DNA of 51,070 nucleotides, from positions 159,372-210,441 of the forward strand of contig NZ_JAFB01000022.1 of the NCBI RefSeq assembly GCF_000519205.1, read 5' to 3'. Shown one piece after another: positions 16,658 to 26,536 of this stretch (positions within the stretch are counted from its first letter, which is position 1; each line of letters opens with the position of its first letter). This DNA comes from Amycolatopsis taiwanensis DSM 45107 (lineage in GTDB: Bacteria; Actinomycetota; Actinomycetes; Mycobacteriales; Pseudonocardiaceae). The position numbers and the translations under genes were made by a program. The notes beneath the pieces were generated by a model that was not told the origin of the DNA, searched no databases, and was given only the letters and a program-made list of their open reading frames with translations.

Positions 16658-17572
16658 GTGTCGGACGCCTTTCCAGACGAGCACGCGCCACTGAACGGCC
16701 AGACCTTCGAGGTCTGTTACCGACTGATCGCCCAAGGCATCCACGACGAGACGCCGACTTCCAAAGCGGACCCTTTCCACATCGATCCCATCTACAAGAA
16801 GATGGTCGACGAGGCGATGGCCCCGCTCGACAAATGGCGGACCTACGCTCATGACGGCGACCCGGCACTACTGCCCACGGTGGCCGGCAACGGGACACCG
16901 TGGGCGGACCTGGCCAACATCCAGATCAAGCACCTGCACGATCTTCCCGCCGAGGTGGACAGCATCGGGGAGAGCCTGCGCTGGAACGGAAAGGCATCGG
17001 AGGGCTACCTCGCCTATCTGAAGAGGATCAGCAGCAGGCTGCAGAGCTATGGCGGAGATACCGGATACGTGCGGCAGGCCGCCGCGCTTCTCGAAGCCGC
17101 TTTCGCCGTTCAGGTCGCATTCAAGAAGGATCTGCTGGAACTCGCCCGCGGCGCGTATGACAAGCTCGAAGCGATCCACGACGGACGCCACGTGGACGAC
17201 ATCGGCACCTTCTGCGTCGTGATCGGTGGCCTCGCCCTTGGTGAACTCGGCGGCGCCATCGCCGCCGGCACCACGATCACAAAGCACGTCTTCGGAAAGG
17301 CTGTGACCGCACTCGCCAGTTACGCGTTCGGAGACCCGACGCAAAAGCTGATCATGCACGGCGACACGCCCCAAAAGATCATGAAGAGCTTCGACACCGC
17401 ACTGGGCCAGATTGTCAACGGGTACGCGAACGCCGCGATTCACGTGAGCCAGGAGATGGACGACCTGTTGACCGACCTCAGGGCGGCCTCCGACGAATCG
17501 TCACTACCTCCCGTTCCGTCGGTCGACACCGGCAACACCCCGTCCTTCACCAGAGAACTCTTTCCCCGCTGA
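16658..17572 (+). CDS. WXG-motif protein of about 300 aa, probable ESX-type substrate
   Basis: 304 aa from GTG 16658 with RBS AAAGGGGAA. A helical domain with a W-x-G turn lies at about residues 107-115 (SLRWNGKAS), flanked by long helices (NIQIKHLHDLPAEVDSIG, then YLAYLKRISSRLQSYGGDTG). A hydrophobic glycine/alanine-rich stretch at about 190-215 (FCVVIGGLALGELGGAIAAG) could insert in or cross a membrane. The proline-rich tail carries no toxin motif that I recognise. Layout suggests a WXG/LXG-like secreted or surface protein. No ESX secretion machinery lies in the window, so export is an inference. Confidence 0.7.
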   Translation: MSDAFPDEHAPLNGQTFEVCYRLIAQGIHDETPTSKADPFHIDPIYKKMVDEAMAPLDKWRTYAHDGDPALLPTVAGNGTPWADLANIQIKHLHDLPAEVDSIGESLRWNGKASEGYLAYLKRISSRLQSYGGDTGYVRQAAALLEAAFAVQVAFKKDLLELARGAYDKLEAIHDGRHVDDIGTFCVVIGGLALGELGGAIAAGTTITKHVFGKAVTALASYAFGDPTQKLIMHGDTPQKIMKSFDTALGQIVNGYANAAIHVSQEMDDLLTDLRAASDESSLPPVPSVDTGNTPSFTRELFPR

Positions 17573-17586
17573 CCCGTTGCCGTGGA

Positions 17587-18888
<1,302 letters not shown>

Positions 18889-19080
18889 TCCGGCCTCCAC
18901 AGTGTTCGGTGCTTGCCCGTTGGTGACCCTAGGCAGCCGCGTGCCGCGGTCGTCAACCATCGCCGCAAGAACCGTGCGACGACCGCAACCGCCGGCGCTT
19001 GTCCGGCCCCGCCTGGCGTGTTGTGCTGCCCTCGAACGCCGGTGAGTGCGGCGTTTCGCCGGTTGAGCCAAGGAGACGAC

Positions 19081-19944
19081 ATGCATCTCGGACGTATTCG
19101 GCGCGCCCCCGGCGAGCCGGTCGAGCTCGCCGCCTGGGATCCGGGCGCTGGCCTGGTATCCCTGCGGCGACAGGCCCCGGACGTCGGTGCCGACCCGCTC
19201 GCGCTGCTCGAGCGGCACGGCGTGGCCGGCGCCGCCGAGTTGGTCCGCGCCGCCGCGGGGGAGGAGGACGACCGGCTGGCCGAGGCGGCGGTGATCTTCG
19301 AGCCTCCGGTGGCCCGCTGCGGCAAGGTGTGTTGCATGGCCCTGAACTACCGGGCCCACGCCGAGGAGAGCGGGCTGGCGGTGCCACCCGACCCGGTGCT
19401 GTTCTTCAAGCCGGCCACCGCGCTGACCGGGCACCGGTCGGTGATCCGCCCGCCGGCCCGGACGAACAAGGTCGAGCACGAGGTGGAACTCGCCGTCGTG
19501 ATCGGGGCCCGGTGCCGGGCCGTGCGGGCCGCCGACTGGCGGGCGGTCGTCGCCGGCTACACGATCATCAACGATCTGACCGCCCGAGACCTGCAACTGG
19601 TCAACCACGACCGGAACGTGCCGTGGGACCAGGCCAAGGCGTTCGACGGGTTCGCGCCGCTCGGGCCGTACCTGGTCACGGCCGACGCGGTGCCTCACCC
19701 GGAGAACCTGGACATGACACTCACGATTGACGGACAGGTGCGCCAGTCGGCCAACACCGGGCAGATGGTCTTCGGTATCCCCGAGCTGATCCAGGACCTG
19801 ACCGACGGCATGACGCTGGAACCGGGTGACGTGATCGCGACCGGCACCACGGCCGGCATCGCGCCGGTCGCCGACGGGGACGTCATGCACGCCACGATCA
19901 CGGGACTGGGCACCCTGTCCAACAAGATCAGTTTCGGTGATTAG
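19081..19944 (+). CDS. Fumarylacetoacetate hydrolase (FAH) family protein
   Basis: 287 aa from ATG 19081 with AAGGAGA 4 bases upstream. The FAH fold is clear: KVCCMALNYRAHAEESG, PVLFFKPATALTGH, the metal-binding HEVELAVVIG, then GYTIINDLTARDLQ and LEPGDVIATGTTAGIAP. Family members hydrolyse or decarboxylate 2-keto/dioxo acids, and FAH-type hydratases act in sugar-acid catabolism. The divergent aminotransferase and downstream AraC-type regulator suggest a small catabolic locus. The exact substrate is unknown. Confidence 0.87.
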   Translation: MHLGRIRRAPGEPVELAAWDPGAGLVSLRRQAPDVGADPLALLERHGVAGAAELVRAAAGEEDDRLAEAAVIFEPPVARCGKVCCMALNYRAHAEESGLAVPPDPVLFFKPATALTGHRSVIRPPARTNKVEHEVELAVVIGARCRAVRAADWRAVVAGYTIINDLTARDLQLVNHDRNVPWDQAKAFDGFAPLGPYLVTADAVPHPENLDMTLTIDGQVRQSANTGQMVFGIPELIQDLTDGMTLEPGDVIATGTTAGIAPVADGDVMHATITGLGTLSNKISFGD

Positions 19945-19994
19945 TGCCGCAATACCAAGGGGTTTAGGACGTCCGAAACCGGGCCAGGGTGGGC

Positions 19995-20000
19995 TATGCT
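19995..20000 (+). promoter_or_regulatory. -10 element for a possibly leaderless AraC transcript
   Basis: TATGCT ends 6 bases before ATG 20007, so transcription could begin at the start codon. No Shine-Dalgarno sequence precedes this ATG. Leaderless genes are common in actinomycetes (established). Confidence 0.4.
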
Positions 20001-20006
20001 GCGAAA

Positions 20007-21173
20007 ATGCTCGACCCGGCCGTCTGCTGCCTCATCGTCGACGTGGACGATTTCCTTTCCCGGTCGAGGAGTGACGGGTGGGCGGATCGCACCCGCCGCT
20101 CGCTCCGGCGCGTCATCGACGACCAGGTCCGCGACGAGGCCGGCGCCAGTGTCCAGGCATCGCTGCCCGACGAGTGGGTGCTGGTCCTGCGCTCGGCGAC
20201 CGCGCACGAGCTGAAGGCCCGGGCCGAGGCCGTCGCGGCCGGCATTCATCGCGGGGTGCGTGCCGGCCGGGACGTCACGGTGACGGTGGCCGTCGGTCAG
20301 GTGGTCACCGGACCGAACGCGATTCCCGACGCCCTCTCCTCCGCTCGGCGCGCCCACCGGGCCAAGCTGACGCTCGGCCCGGACCGGGTGATCACGGTGG
20401 GCGCGACGACCGGCGAAGGGGCCGTCCCGATCCCGCACGACGTCCACCGCGAACTGGCGCGCGCGATCGGCCGGGGCGAACCCGATCGCGCCAGCCGGTT
20501 GCTCTGGCACTGGTTCAGCACCGCGCTCGAAGCAGCCGCCGGCGACGACGAGACGGTCCGGCGGTGGCTGCTGGGCCAGGTGTTGTCGGCCACCGCGGCG
20601 CTGCACGGGCGCCTCGGTACGGGCACGGCCGCGGACTGGATGGCCGTGTGCGGGTCAGTGCCCTACCCGGCGCTGGCCGAACTGGCCGAGCTGCACGAAC
20701 CAGCCGCCGTCGCCGCGTGGATCGAGCGGGTGGTCGCCGAGCTGGCGGGTCAGCGCAGGCGGACACCGAGCGCGACGCTCGATCTCGTCCGGCGGTATGT
20801 GGACCAGCACTTCACGGATCCGCAGCTGACACTGAAAGGTGTCGCGCTGACCGTCGGGGTGAGCCCGTTTCACGTCTCCCACCTGTTCCGGTCCGAGCTG
20901 GACACCACGTTCCGCGACTACGTCAGCCAGCGCCGGGTACGGCACGCTCAGCGGCTGCTGGAACGGACTCACCTGGACATGGCGCAGGTCGCGCGGGCCA
21001 GCGGGTTCGGCACGCCGGTCCAGCTGCGCCGGGTGCTGGTCCGGGAAACCGGCACCACGCCGTCGGCCATCCGCCGGTCGGCGCGTGAGCGCACCGTCGA
21101 GGGCGGGTCAGCGGGCCTCGAGTTTGCCGATCATGAGCCGGAAGCGTTGCCGGGGGCGACCGCCGCCGGGTGA
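20007..21173 (+). CDS. AraC-family regulator with degenerate GGDEF-like N-terminus
   Basis: 388 aa from ATG 20007; GTG 19989 is the alternative. The C-terminal AraC DNA-binding domain is at about 265-365: LDLVRRYVDQHFTDPQLTLK, GVSPFHVSHLFRSEL, FRDYVSQRRVRHAQRLLERT and ARASGFGTPVQLRRVL. The N-terminal 130 residues (LIVDVDDFLSRSRSD, TVTVAVGQVV, ARRAHRAKLTLG) look like a GGDEF-type fold that has lost the catalytic GG(D/E)EF loop, so I read it as a sensor. Its 3' end overlaps the convergent regulator gene by 66 bases. It probably controls the FAH/aminotransferase genes or the glycan locus beside it (inference). Confidence 0.83.
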   Translation: MLDPAVCCLIVDVDDFLSRSRSDGWADRTRRSLRRVIDDQVRDEAGASVQASLPDEWVLVLRSATAHELKARAEAVAAGIHRGVRAGRDVTVTVAVGQVVTGPNAIPDALSSARRAHRAKLTLGPDRVITVGATTGEGAVPIPHDVHRELARAIGRGEPDRASRLLWHWFSTALEAAAGDDETVRRWLLGQVLSATAALHGRLGTGTAADWMAVCGSVPYPALAELAELHEPAAVAAWIERVVAELAGQRRRTPSATLDLVRRYVDQHFTDPQLTLKGVALTVGVSPFHVSHLFRSELDTTFRDYVSQRRVRHAQRLLERTHLDMAQVARASGFGTPVQLRRVLVRETGTTPSAIRRSARERTVEGGSAGLEFADHEPEALPGATAAG

Positions 21174-22484
21174 CGGCGCGGGCGGCATCGTCCAGGCCAT
21201 GCCGGCGGCGGCCAGGCTGTGCAGGATCCGGCGGGCACTGCGCAGGGTGACCGACAGTGCGTCGGCGATCCGCGCGGCGTCGACGATCAGCGGCTCGGGC
21301 TCGGTGTCCGGCAGCGCCATGACGATCCGGCGGAGCAGTTCCCGTTCGTGAGCGTACTTGTCATCGGCGACGACGCGGGGGCGCCGGCGGGACCGGGGCG
21401 GCAGCCCGACGACCGTGCCGTCCGTGCTGACCAGTTGCACCGGGTGCCCGGGATGGCTCTGCGCCAGGCCCAGCGCCCGCTGGGCGTTGGCGTCCGCCTC
21501 CTGCACGGTGCCGCCGGTGCCGATACCGACGAGGGCGCGCAGGCCCAACGCCGCCTCCAGCCGGTCGACGAACGGCGCGACGTGCAGGTCGTCGGTCATC
21601 CGGCGCAGCGCCCCCGCGGTCGCGGTGACACCGAACGTCATGCCCTCGTGCGCCACCAGCGCCGCGCCGGCGTTCTCGACCTCCTCCAGGAGGACCTGGT
21701 GCACGGCGAGCCGCGTGCCCTGCAACCGATAGTTGCTCCAGCCCCAGTGGCCGGACCCGACCGGTGCCATGACCTGCACGGTCATGAGCACGAGCTGGGC
21801 TTCCTCCAGCAGGTAACCACTGCCCAGCAAGGCGCTCGTGACCAGGGCCGTGCGCAGCACGGCCGTGGTCGGCGACATCCGGACGGTCGGAATCCCCGCC
21901 TCCGCCAACCGGTTCGCGACGGACTTGACGGTCGTGAAGGCCGCCGTGGTGGCCCCGGAGCGGAACAGCTCGGCGTGGAACTCGCCGAAGTCGTCGACCG
22001 ATGCCGGACCCTCGTACGGTGCGACGTGCAACCGGCTGTCGTCGCGGCCGATGTCGGCGTAGGCCTCCCCGACCTCCGCCAGCGAGATGGAGTCGATGCT
22101 GATCCGCTCCATGTCGATGGCGGGATCGGCCGAACCGCGGATCAGCGCGGACAGCAGCGACGTGCTGCTGATCGGCACGAACGTCGACGGTATGGGCAGG
22201 TACTCGGCGGCCAGGTCGTACTGCAGCGGCCCGGTGAACAGGACGATGTCCGCCTGCTCGCTCACCGTCTGCGCACTGGAGAGCGTCTCCGCGACGGTCT
22301 GGTGGGCAGCGCCGATCAGCCGCACGTTGCCGCCCAGGGCCGCGTCGAGGCTCATAATGGTCTGTACCACGTCCGGCGGGCCGACAACCCCGATCGTCAC
22401 CGGTGCCCGGACCCGGGCCAGGTGGTCGCCGGGGGACTGGGGCGGAACGCCCAGCCGCGGCGAGTGGGAAGCCGCGTCGTTCAC
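21108..22484 (-). CDS. Putative sensor-regulator with C-terminal winged helix
   Basis: 458 aa from GTG 22484, which overlaps the upstream stop (GTGA). The N-terminal 180 residues resemble a receptor domain of PrpR-N or periplasmic-binding type (PVTIGVVGPPDVVQTIMSLD, then QADIVLFTGPLQYDLAAEY). The central part (LRALVGIGTGGTVQEADANA) recalls a degenerate GGDEF/nucleotide-cyclase fold. The C-terminal 90 residues (AARIADALSVTLRSARRILH) look like a winged helix. I take it as a transcription regulator sensing a small ligand, encoded as the last gene of the glycan operon. The domain assignment is moderate only. Confidence 0.65.
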   Translation of the reverse strand: MNDAASHSPRLGVPPQSPGDHLARVRAPVTIGVVGPPDVVQTIMSLDAALGGNVRLIGAAHQTVAETLSSAQTVSEQADIVLFTGPLQYDLAAEYLPIPSTFVPISSTSLLSALIRGSADPAIDMERISIDSISLAEVGEAYADIGRDDSRLHVAPYEGPASVDDFGEFHAELFRSGATTAAFTTVKSVANRLAEAGIPTVRMSPTTAVLRTALVTSALLGSGYLLEEAQLVLMTVQVMAPVGSGHWGWSNYRLQGTRLAVHQVLLEEVENAGAALVAHEGMTFGVTATAGALRRMTDDLHVAPFVDRLEAALGLRALVGIGTGGTVQEADANAQRALGLAQSHPGHPVQLVSTDGTVVGLPPRSRRRPRVVADDKYAHERELLRRIVMALPDTEPEPLIVDAARIADALSVTLRSARRILHSLAAAGMAWTMPPAPSPGGGRPRQRFRLMIGKLEAR

Positions 22485-23338
22485 TGCGCCAGTGTGCCGG
22501 ACGTGCCGATGCGGTCGAGCAGAGGCACGCCGGTCGGGCCTGGCCGGGACAGCAGCCGGAGCATGGTCCCGCCGAGGACGGCCGCCCGGTCTTCCTCGGA
22601 GAGCCGCGCGAACATCACCCGCCCCAACGACATCCGCAAGTCGATGAAGGGGAAGTCGGAGCCGTACACCACCTGCCCGGCCCCGACGGCCCGGACCATT
22701 TCGGCGATCGCCCGGCCGTGCATGTGGGAGCCGCACAGTTCGAGCAGCACCCGCGGGTTGCGGCGGGCCACGTCGATCGCCCGGTCGAAGGAACTGGGGA
22801 GCACGCCCGAGTGCCCGGCCAGGATCCACGCCCGCGGGTGATCCGTCGCCACCCGGTCCACATGGGACAGATCGTCGAACGGCGAGCCGGCCCAGGTATG
22901 GACCAGGACCGGGCGAGCCGTGCGTTCGGCGTACTCCCACACGGCCGCGTAGCGGGGACCGTCCAGCGGGTACTCGTGCAGGTCCGGGTGGAGCTTGATC
23001 CCGACGAACGACGGGTGGTCGCGCCAGCGGGCGAGCTGGCCGGCCGGATCCTGCCACGGGTTGATCACCAGGTAGCCGGCGAAGCGGTCGGGGTGCGCCG
23101 CACACAGCGCGGCGGTCTCCTCGTTGCCGGAGTCGGCATCGAGCTCCACCGCCAGCAGGCTGGAGACGAGGCAGCCCGCGACGCCGCAGCGGTCCATCAC
23201 CCGCACCATGGCCTCCCCGCTCGGATCGGCCACGAAGAACCGGTGGTACGGCCCGACGTGCGCGTGTGCGTCCAGGATCACCGCACCCGCCCACGGTTCG
23301 CGGCTGAGCACCTGCCCGGCCGGCGCCCGGCTGTTCAT
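22481..23338 (-). CDS. Amidohydrolase-2 family metal-dependent hydrolase
   Basis: 285 aa. A TIM-barrel amidohydrolase with intact metal and catalytic residues: DAHAH (about 23-27), GIKLHPDLHEYP, VLVHTWAG, WILAGHSG and YGSDFP with the catalytic aspartate. Family members (Amidohydro_2) hydrolyse lactones or decarboxylate cyclic acids, such as sugar lactones. It is coupled on both sides by start-stop overlaps. The next upstream gene is a shorter paralogue in which these residues are replaced. A role in the breakdown of sugar acids released by the heparinase-like protein is likely (inference). Confidence 0.85.
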   Translation of the reverse strand: MNSRAPAGQVLSREPWAGAVILDAHAHVGPYHRFFVADPSGEAMVRVMDRCGVAGCLVSSLLAVELDADSGNEETAALCAAHPDRFAGYLVINPWQDPAGQLARWRDHPSFVGIKLHPDLHEYPLDGPRYAAVWEYAERTARPVLVHTWAGSPFDDLSHVDRVATDHPRAWILAGHSGVLPSSFDRAIDVARRNPRVLLELCGSHMHGRAIAEMVRAVGAGQVVYGSDFPFIDLRMSLGRVMFARLSEEDRAAVLGGTMLRLLSRPGPTGVPLLDRIGTSGTLAQ

Positions 23339-24114
23339 CTCACCTCCACTGTGGATCGCGGCCCCGCGAGCAACCGGCGCATGGTCCCGCCGCCGATCTC
23401 GCGCACCGCGGCATCGTCCAATTCGGACCAGAGCAGGCGGGCCACCGCCTCCGCCGGGTCACGCACCGGTTGCCCGGTACCGAAAACCAGCCGGTGCGCG
23501 CCGAACCGCTCGGCCAGGAACTCCAGCGTGAGGTGGCCGGAGAGGTTCGCCGTGCAGACGAGCACCCCCGGGCGCCGCTCCAGCAGGCCGCACAGCCGCC
23601 GCAGTTCCCGGTAGCCGACGTCGGAGAGGATCAGCCGGAGATCGGGGTGCGCCGCGGCGACGAGCTCCACTTCCCGCCAGCCGGCCTCGCTCGTCTCGAC
23701 GAGCACCGGCAACCCGTGCCCGGCGGCCGCCTCCAGCAACGGCGCCAGGTCCGGCCCGGTCAGGTCGAAACCGTGCGAGGTGGGCCGGGCGGTCAGCAAC
23801 GCCACCCCGCTCGCGTGGGCCTGCGCGACCAGCGCCGCCCCAGCCGGTAGCTCCCCACAGGTCGGCGGGAGGACCGTCCAGCAGGCGTGCAGCCGGGGCT
23901 GGCCGGCGACCTCGGCCAGCAGCCGCGCGTTGCCCGCCGCCGGATCGTGGTGGGTGGCAAGGGAATGCGTGACCACGGCTTCGGCGATCCCGTAGCGGTC
24001 GAGTTCGGCGAGCATCGCCGCCGGTGTTCCGTCGCCGACGTCGTGAGCCGGGTGCCGGCCCAGCGACGCGGCGATGTCGAGCAGCCTCAGCTCGGCAGTG
24101 GTTCTCTCAGTCAT
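23335..24114 (-). CDS. Amidohydrolase-fold paralogue lacking metal ligands
   Basis: 259 aa from ATG 24114, which overlaps the heparinase gene stop by 8 bases; an upstream start at 24177 would overlap it more and adds arginine-rich noncoding-like residues. The fold order parallels the 285-aa neighbour, but each metal or catalytic site is changed: DIAASLG in place of DAHAH, LLTARP in place of IKLHP, VLVETSE in place of VLVHT, LILSDVGY in place of ILAGHSG, and FGTGQP in place of YGSDFP. The reading frame is intact and GC3-rich, so it is under selection. It is probably a non-catalytic partner or ligand-binding subunit (inference). Confidence 0.75.
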   Translation of the reverse strand: MTERTTAELRLLDIAASLGRHPAHDVGDGTPAAMLAELDRYGIAEAVVTHSLATHHDPAAGNARLLAEVAGQPRLHACWTVLPPTCGELPAGAALVAQAHASGVALLTARPTSHGFDLTGPDLAPLLEAAAGHGLPVLVETSEAGWREVELVAAAHPDLRLILSDVGYRELRRLCGLLERRPGVLVCTANLSGHLTLEFLAERFGAHRLVFGTGQPVRDPAEAVARLLWSELDDAAVREIGGGTMRRLLAGPRSTVEVR

Positions 24115-26536
24115 GGGCCGCCGGCCGCGCGATGCGGATCGTCCAGGGCCCTTCCGACGGCAGTCGCACGCCAGCACCCGTGGGAGAGACGGTGGGGGAG
24201 ACCTCGACCCCGTTGACCGTCATGACCTCCGCCCGGGAGGCCCAGGATGCGTGCACGGTGACGACGGCCGCCCGGTCGGTTACGACGTTCGCGACCAGTC
24301 CCTCGCCGTCGACCCGGCACCACCAGGCGAGCACCCCGCGGCCGGTGATCGCGGGGAACGCGGTGTCGGCCTCGGGTTGCTCGGGGTCGAGGTCCCAGCG
24401 CGCCCGCTCGAACACGCCGTCGCCGTAGTCGCGGGTCCAGTGGTCCGGGCCGACCGTGTCCTGTGCCCCCGGCAGCCGCACGGTGACCGTCCCAGGCCCG
24501 TCGCCTGGCTCGACCACCACGTCCGGCGCGTCTTCTTGGAACGGCACCAGGACGGTGTGCAGCGTGCCCCGCTCGTGGGCCAGGTGCAGGCCGTGAATGG
24601 TGCCGAACTCGTCCGGCTGGGCACGACGGTCCCGCAGTGCCGAGGCGTCGTCGTTGGTGGGCAACGGAATCTGGCACCTCGGGAGCCGGGCCGGGCCGGT
24701 GTCCCGTTCGACGCCGGCCGGTGCCTCGGCCGGCACCACGACCAGGCCCGGGCCGGACTCGGAGACGTACCGCCGGTCGCCGTCGGCCCGCCACGGGGAG
24801 ACTCCGTGCAGCGTCCAGGTCGAATTGATCGGCGAGCCGCCGAGGTCGTCGACGACCAGCCAGTACTGCGGCGCCGAGCGGACGAAGACGATCCGCCGGC
24901 GGTGCCGCTGGGCGAACGCGTCGTGCCGGCCGGTCACCACGTCCACGCCACGGCCAGCGATATCGGCACTGACATCGGCACTGACATCGGCACCCAGGGT
25001 CCAGAACGACTCCACGACCGTGTTGCGGCCGACCGAGTCCGGCTCGCCGTCCAGCGTCACGCTGTTGTGCCCGCGACCCGCCTGGAACCACGAGTAGTAG
25101 CCGGGGTCGTCGTAGCTGGGCGGCCCGCCCGCCTCCCAGGCAAGCGGCTCGCCCCAGCCGGAGATGACGAAGTCCAGTGCGGCGTGGTGCGAATGCGACT
25201 CCAGTTCGTGTCCGACGTACGGGCCCAGGTTCACCACCGTGGTCAGGTCCGCCGGAGACCAGCCGTGGCGAAGCATCGCGTGCCCGCTCGTCCGCAGGAG
25301 GCGGCTGCTGTTGGCGGGCGGGGTGCTCGGCGCCGCCAGGAAACGCTCCACCGGGTCGGTGCCGTCCGGCCGCGGTCCCAGCCGGTCCAGCCGGTCCACG
25401 ATCTCGTCGGCGTCCATCCACTTCTCGACCAGGTGCTTCCAGGTCGGCTCGTCCCACAGGTAATGGCCGGCCAGCAGCAGCTCCGCCGGCCGGACGACGT
25501 GCGAGTCCTGCAGGTGCGGCACCCAGCCGGCCGGGTGCGCCAGCTCGGCCAGCCAGCCGTATGCCGCGCGCAGCCGCGGGTGATCGGTGATCGGCCACTG
25601 CTCGTGGTCGGCCGACAGCACCGCCACCTGCAGCGCCTGCAGGCACATCGCGTGGTAGCTCGGCGCGCGTTCGAAATGGCCGCCGTCGGCGTAGAAGTCG
25701 AGTTCCAGGTGGTCTTCGATCCGCCGCTGCGCGACGTCACGCCAGGTCCGGTGCTCGGCGAACTCCGGGTAGAGCGCGGAGGTGTGCGCGAGTTCGCTGA
25801 CCGAGGCCACCTGCCAGTTGCCGTGCCGGAACGAGACGTGTTCCTCGGCCGCCCAGCGCGCACCGCCCAGCAGGCACTTCATCGTCCGCCGCCACTGTTC
25901 GTCGGTGAACGCCGGCTCGCCGGACAGCAGCGAGATCGCCTGGTTGAACATGCCGCTGCGCGCCCAGATCCCGAGCGAGTACCAGATGACGTCCAGTCCC
26001 GGCCAGTCACCGACCACCTGGTCGCGCACGTCGTACCACCGGGAGAACAGCTCGCCGTACCGGGCGGCGTACTCCGCCCGTCCGGTCAGGGCGTATGCCT
26101 CCAGCAGCGGCTTCATCCAGTACAGGTAGTGGAAGCCGTAGAAGCTCGACCGGCCGCGGCTGCTGTCCAGCAGGTCGATGTCCGCATCCAGCAGCGCGTC
26201 CGCCGCCTCGCGGAATCCGCCGTTCCCGGCGCGGGTGCCGAGGATATGGCGCACCGACTCGGGGTAGCGCAGCACGGTGTCGGCCGGCGGCGCCGACGGC
26301 CGGGCCGCGCGGCGCTGGACCCAACGCCGGAGGTCGCCGACCGGCACCGGCGCGGTCCCCGCGGCCCGGTAGGCCCGCCACTCACGCAGCATCCGCTCGG
26401 TGTCTCCGGCCACCTTGGCGACCGGCTCGAGGCCCGGCACGGTGAGATCGAGGGCGTCGAGCAGGTGCTCCTCGCTGATGTGCCGCATCCGGATTTCGTC
26501 GACGTGTGGCGGGTTTTCCACCCAGCGCTCGGTCAT
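24107..26536 (-). CDS. Heparinase II/III-like polysaccharide lyase
   Basis: 809 aa from ATG 26536 (ATGA overlap with the oxidoreductase); a much longer open frame exists upstream but overlaps that gene. An alpha-toroid N-terminal half (SSFYGFHYLYWMKPLLEAYA, ISLLSGEPAFTDEQW, HGNWQ, ADGGHFERAPSYH) is followed by a beta-sandwich half (HSHHAALDFVISGWG, GRGHNSVTLDG, HRRRIVFVRSAPQYWLVVDD). These match the heparinase II/III family, whose members cleave uronate-containing polysaccharides by beta-elimination. No signal peptide is seen, so it probably works in the cytoplasm on imported oligosaccharides. A short 12-bp repeat (VSAD units) lies at about 24957-24998. Confidence 0.82.
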   Translation of the reverse strand: MTERWVENPPHVDEIRMRHISEEHLLDALDLTVPGLEPVAKVAGDTERMLREWRAYRAAGTAPVPVGDLRRWVQRRAARPSAPPADTVLRYPESVRHILGTRAGNGGFREAADALLDADIDLLDSSRGRSSFYGFHYLYWMKPLLEAYALTGRAEYAARYGELFSRWYDVRDQVVGDWPGLDVIWYSLGIWARSGMFNQAISLLSGEPAFTDEQWRRTMKCLLGGARWAAEEHVSFRHGNWQVASVSELAHTSALYPEFAEHRTWRDVAQRRIEDHLELDFYADGGHFERAPSYHAMCLQALQVAVLSADHEQWPITDHPRLRAAYGWLAELAHPAGWVPHLQDSHVVRPAELLLAGHYLWDEPTWKHLVEKWMDADEIVDRLDRLGPRPDGTDPVERFLAAPSTPPANSSRLLRTSGHAMLRHGWSPADLTTVVNLGPYVGHELESHSHHAALDFVISGWGEPLAWEAGGPPSYDDPGYYSWFQAGRGHNSVTLDGEPDSVGRNTVVESFWTLGADVSADVSADIAGRGVDVVTGRHDAFAQRHRRRIVFVRSAPQYWLVVDDLGGSPINSTWTLHGVSPWRADGDRRYVSESGPGLVVVPAEAPAGVERDTGPARLPRCQIPLPTNDDASALRDRRAQPDEFGTIHGLHLAHERGTLHTVLVPFQEDAPDVVVEPGDGPGTVTVRLPGAQDTVGPDHWTRDYGDGVFERARWDLDPEQPEADTAFPAITGRGVLAWWCRVDGEGLVANVVTDRAAVVTVHASWASRAEVMTVNGVEVSPTVSPTGAGVRLPSEGPWTIRIARPAAHD

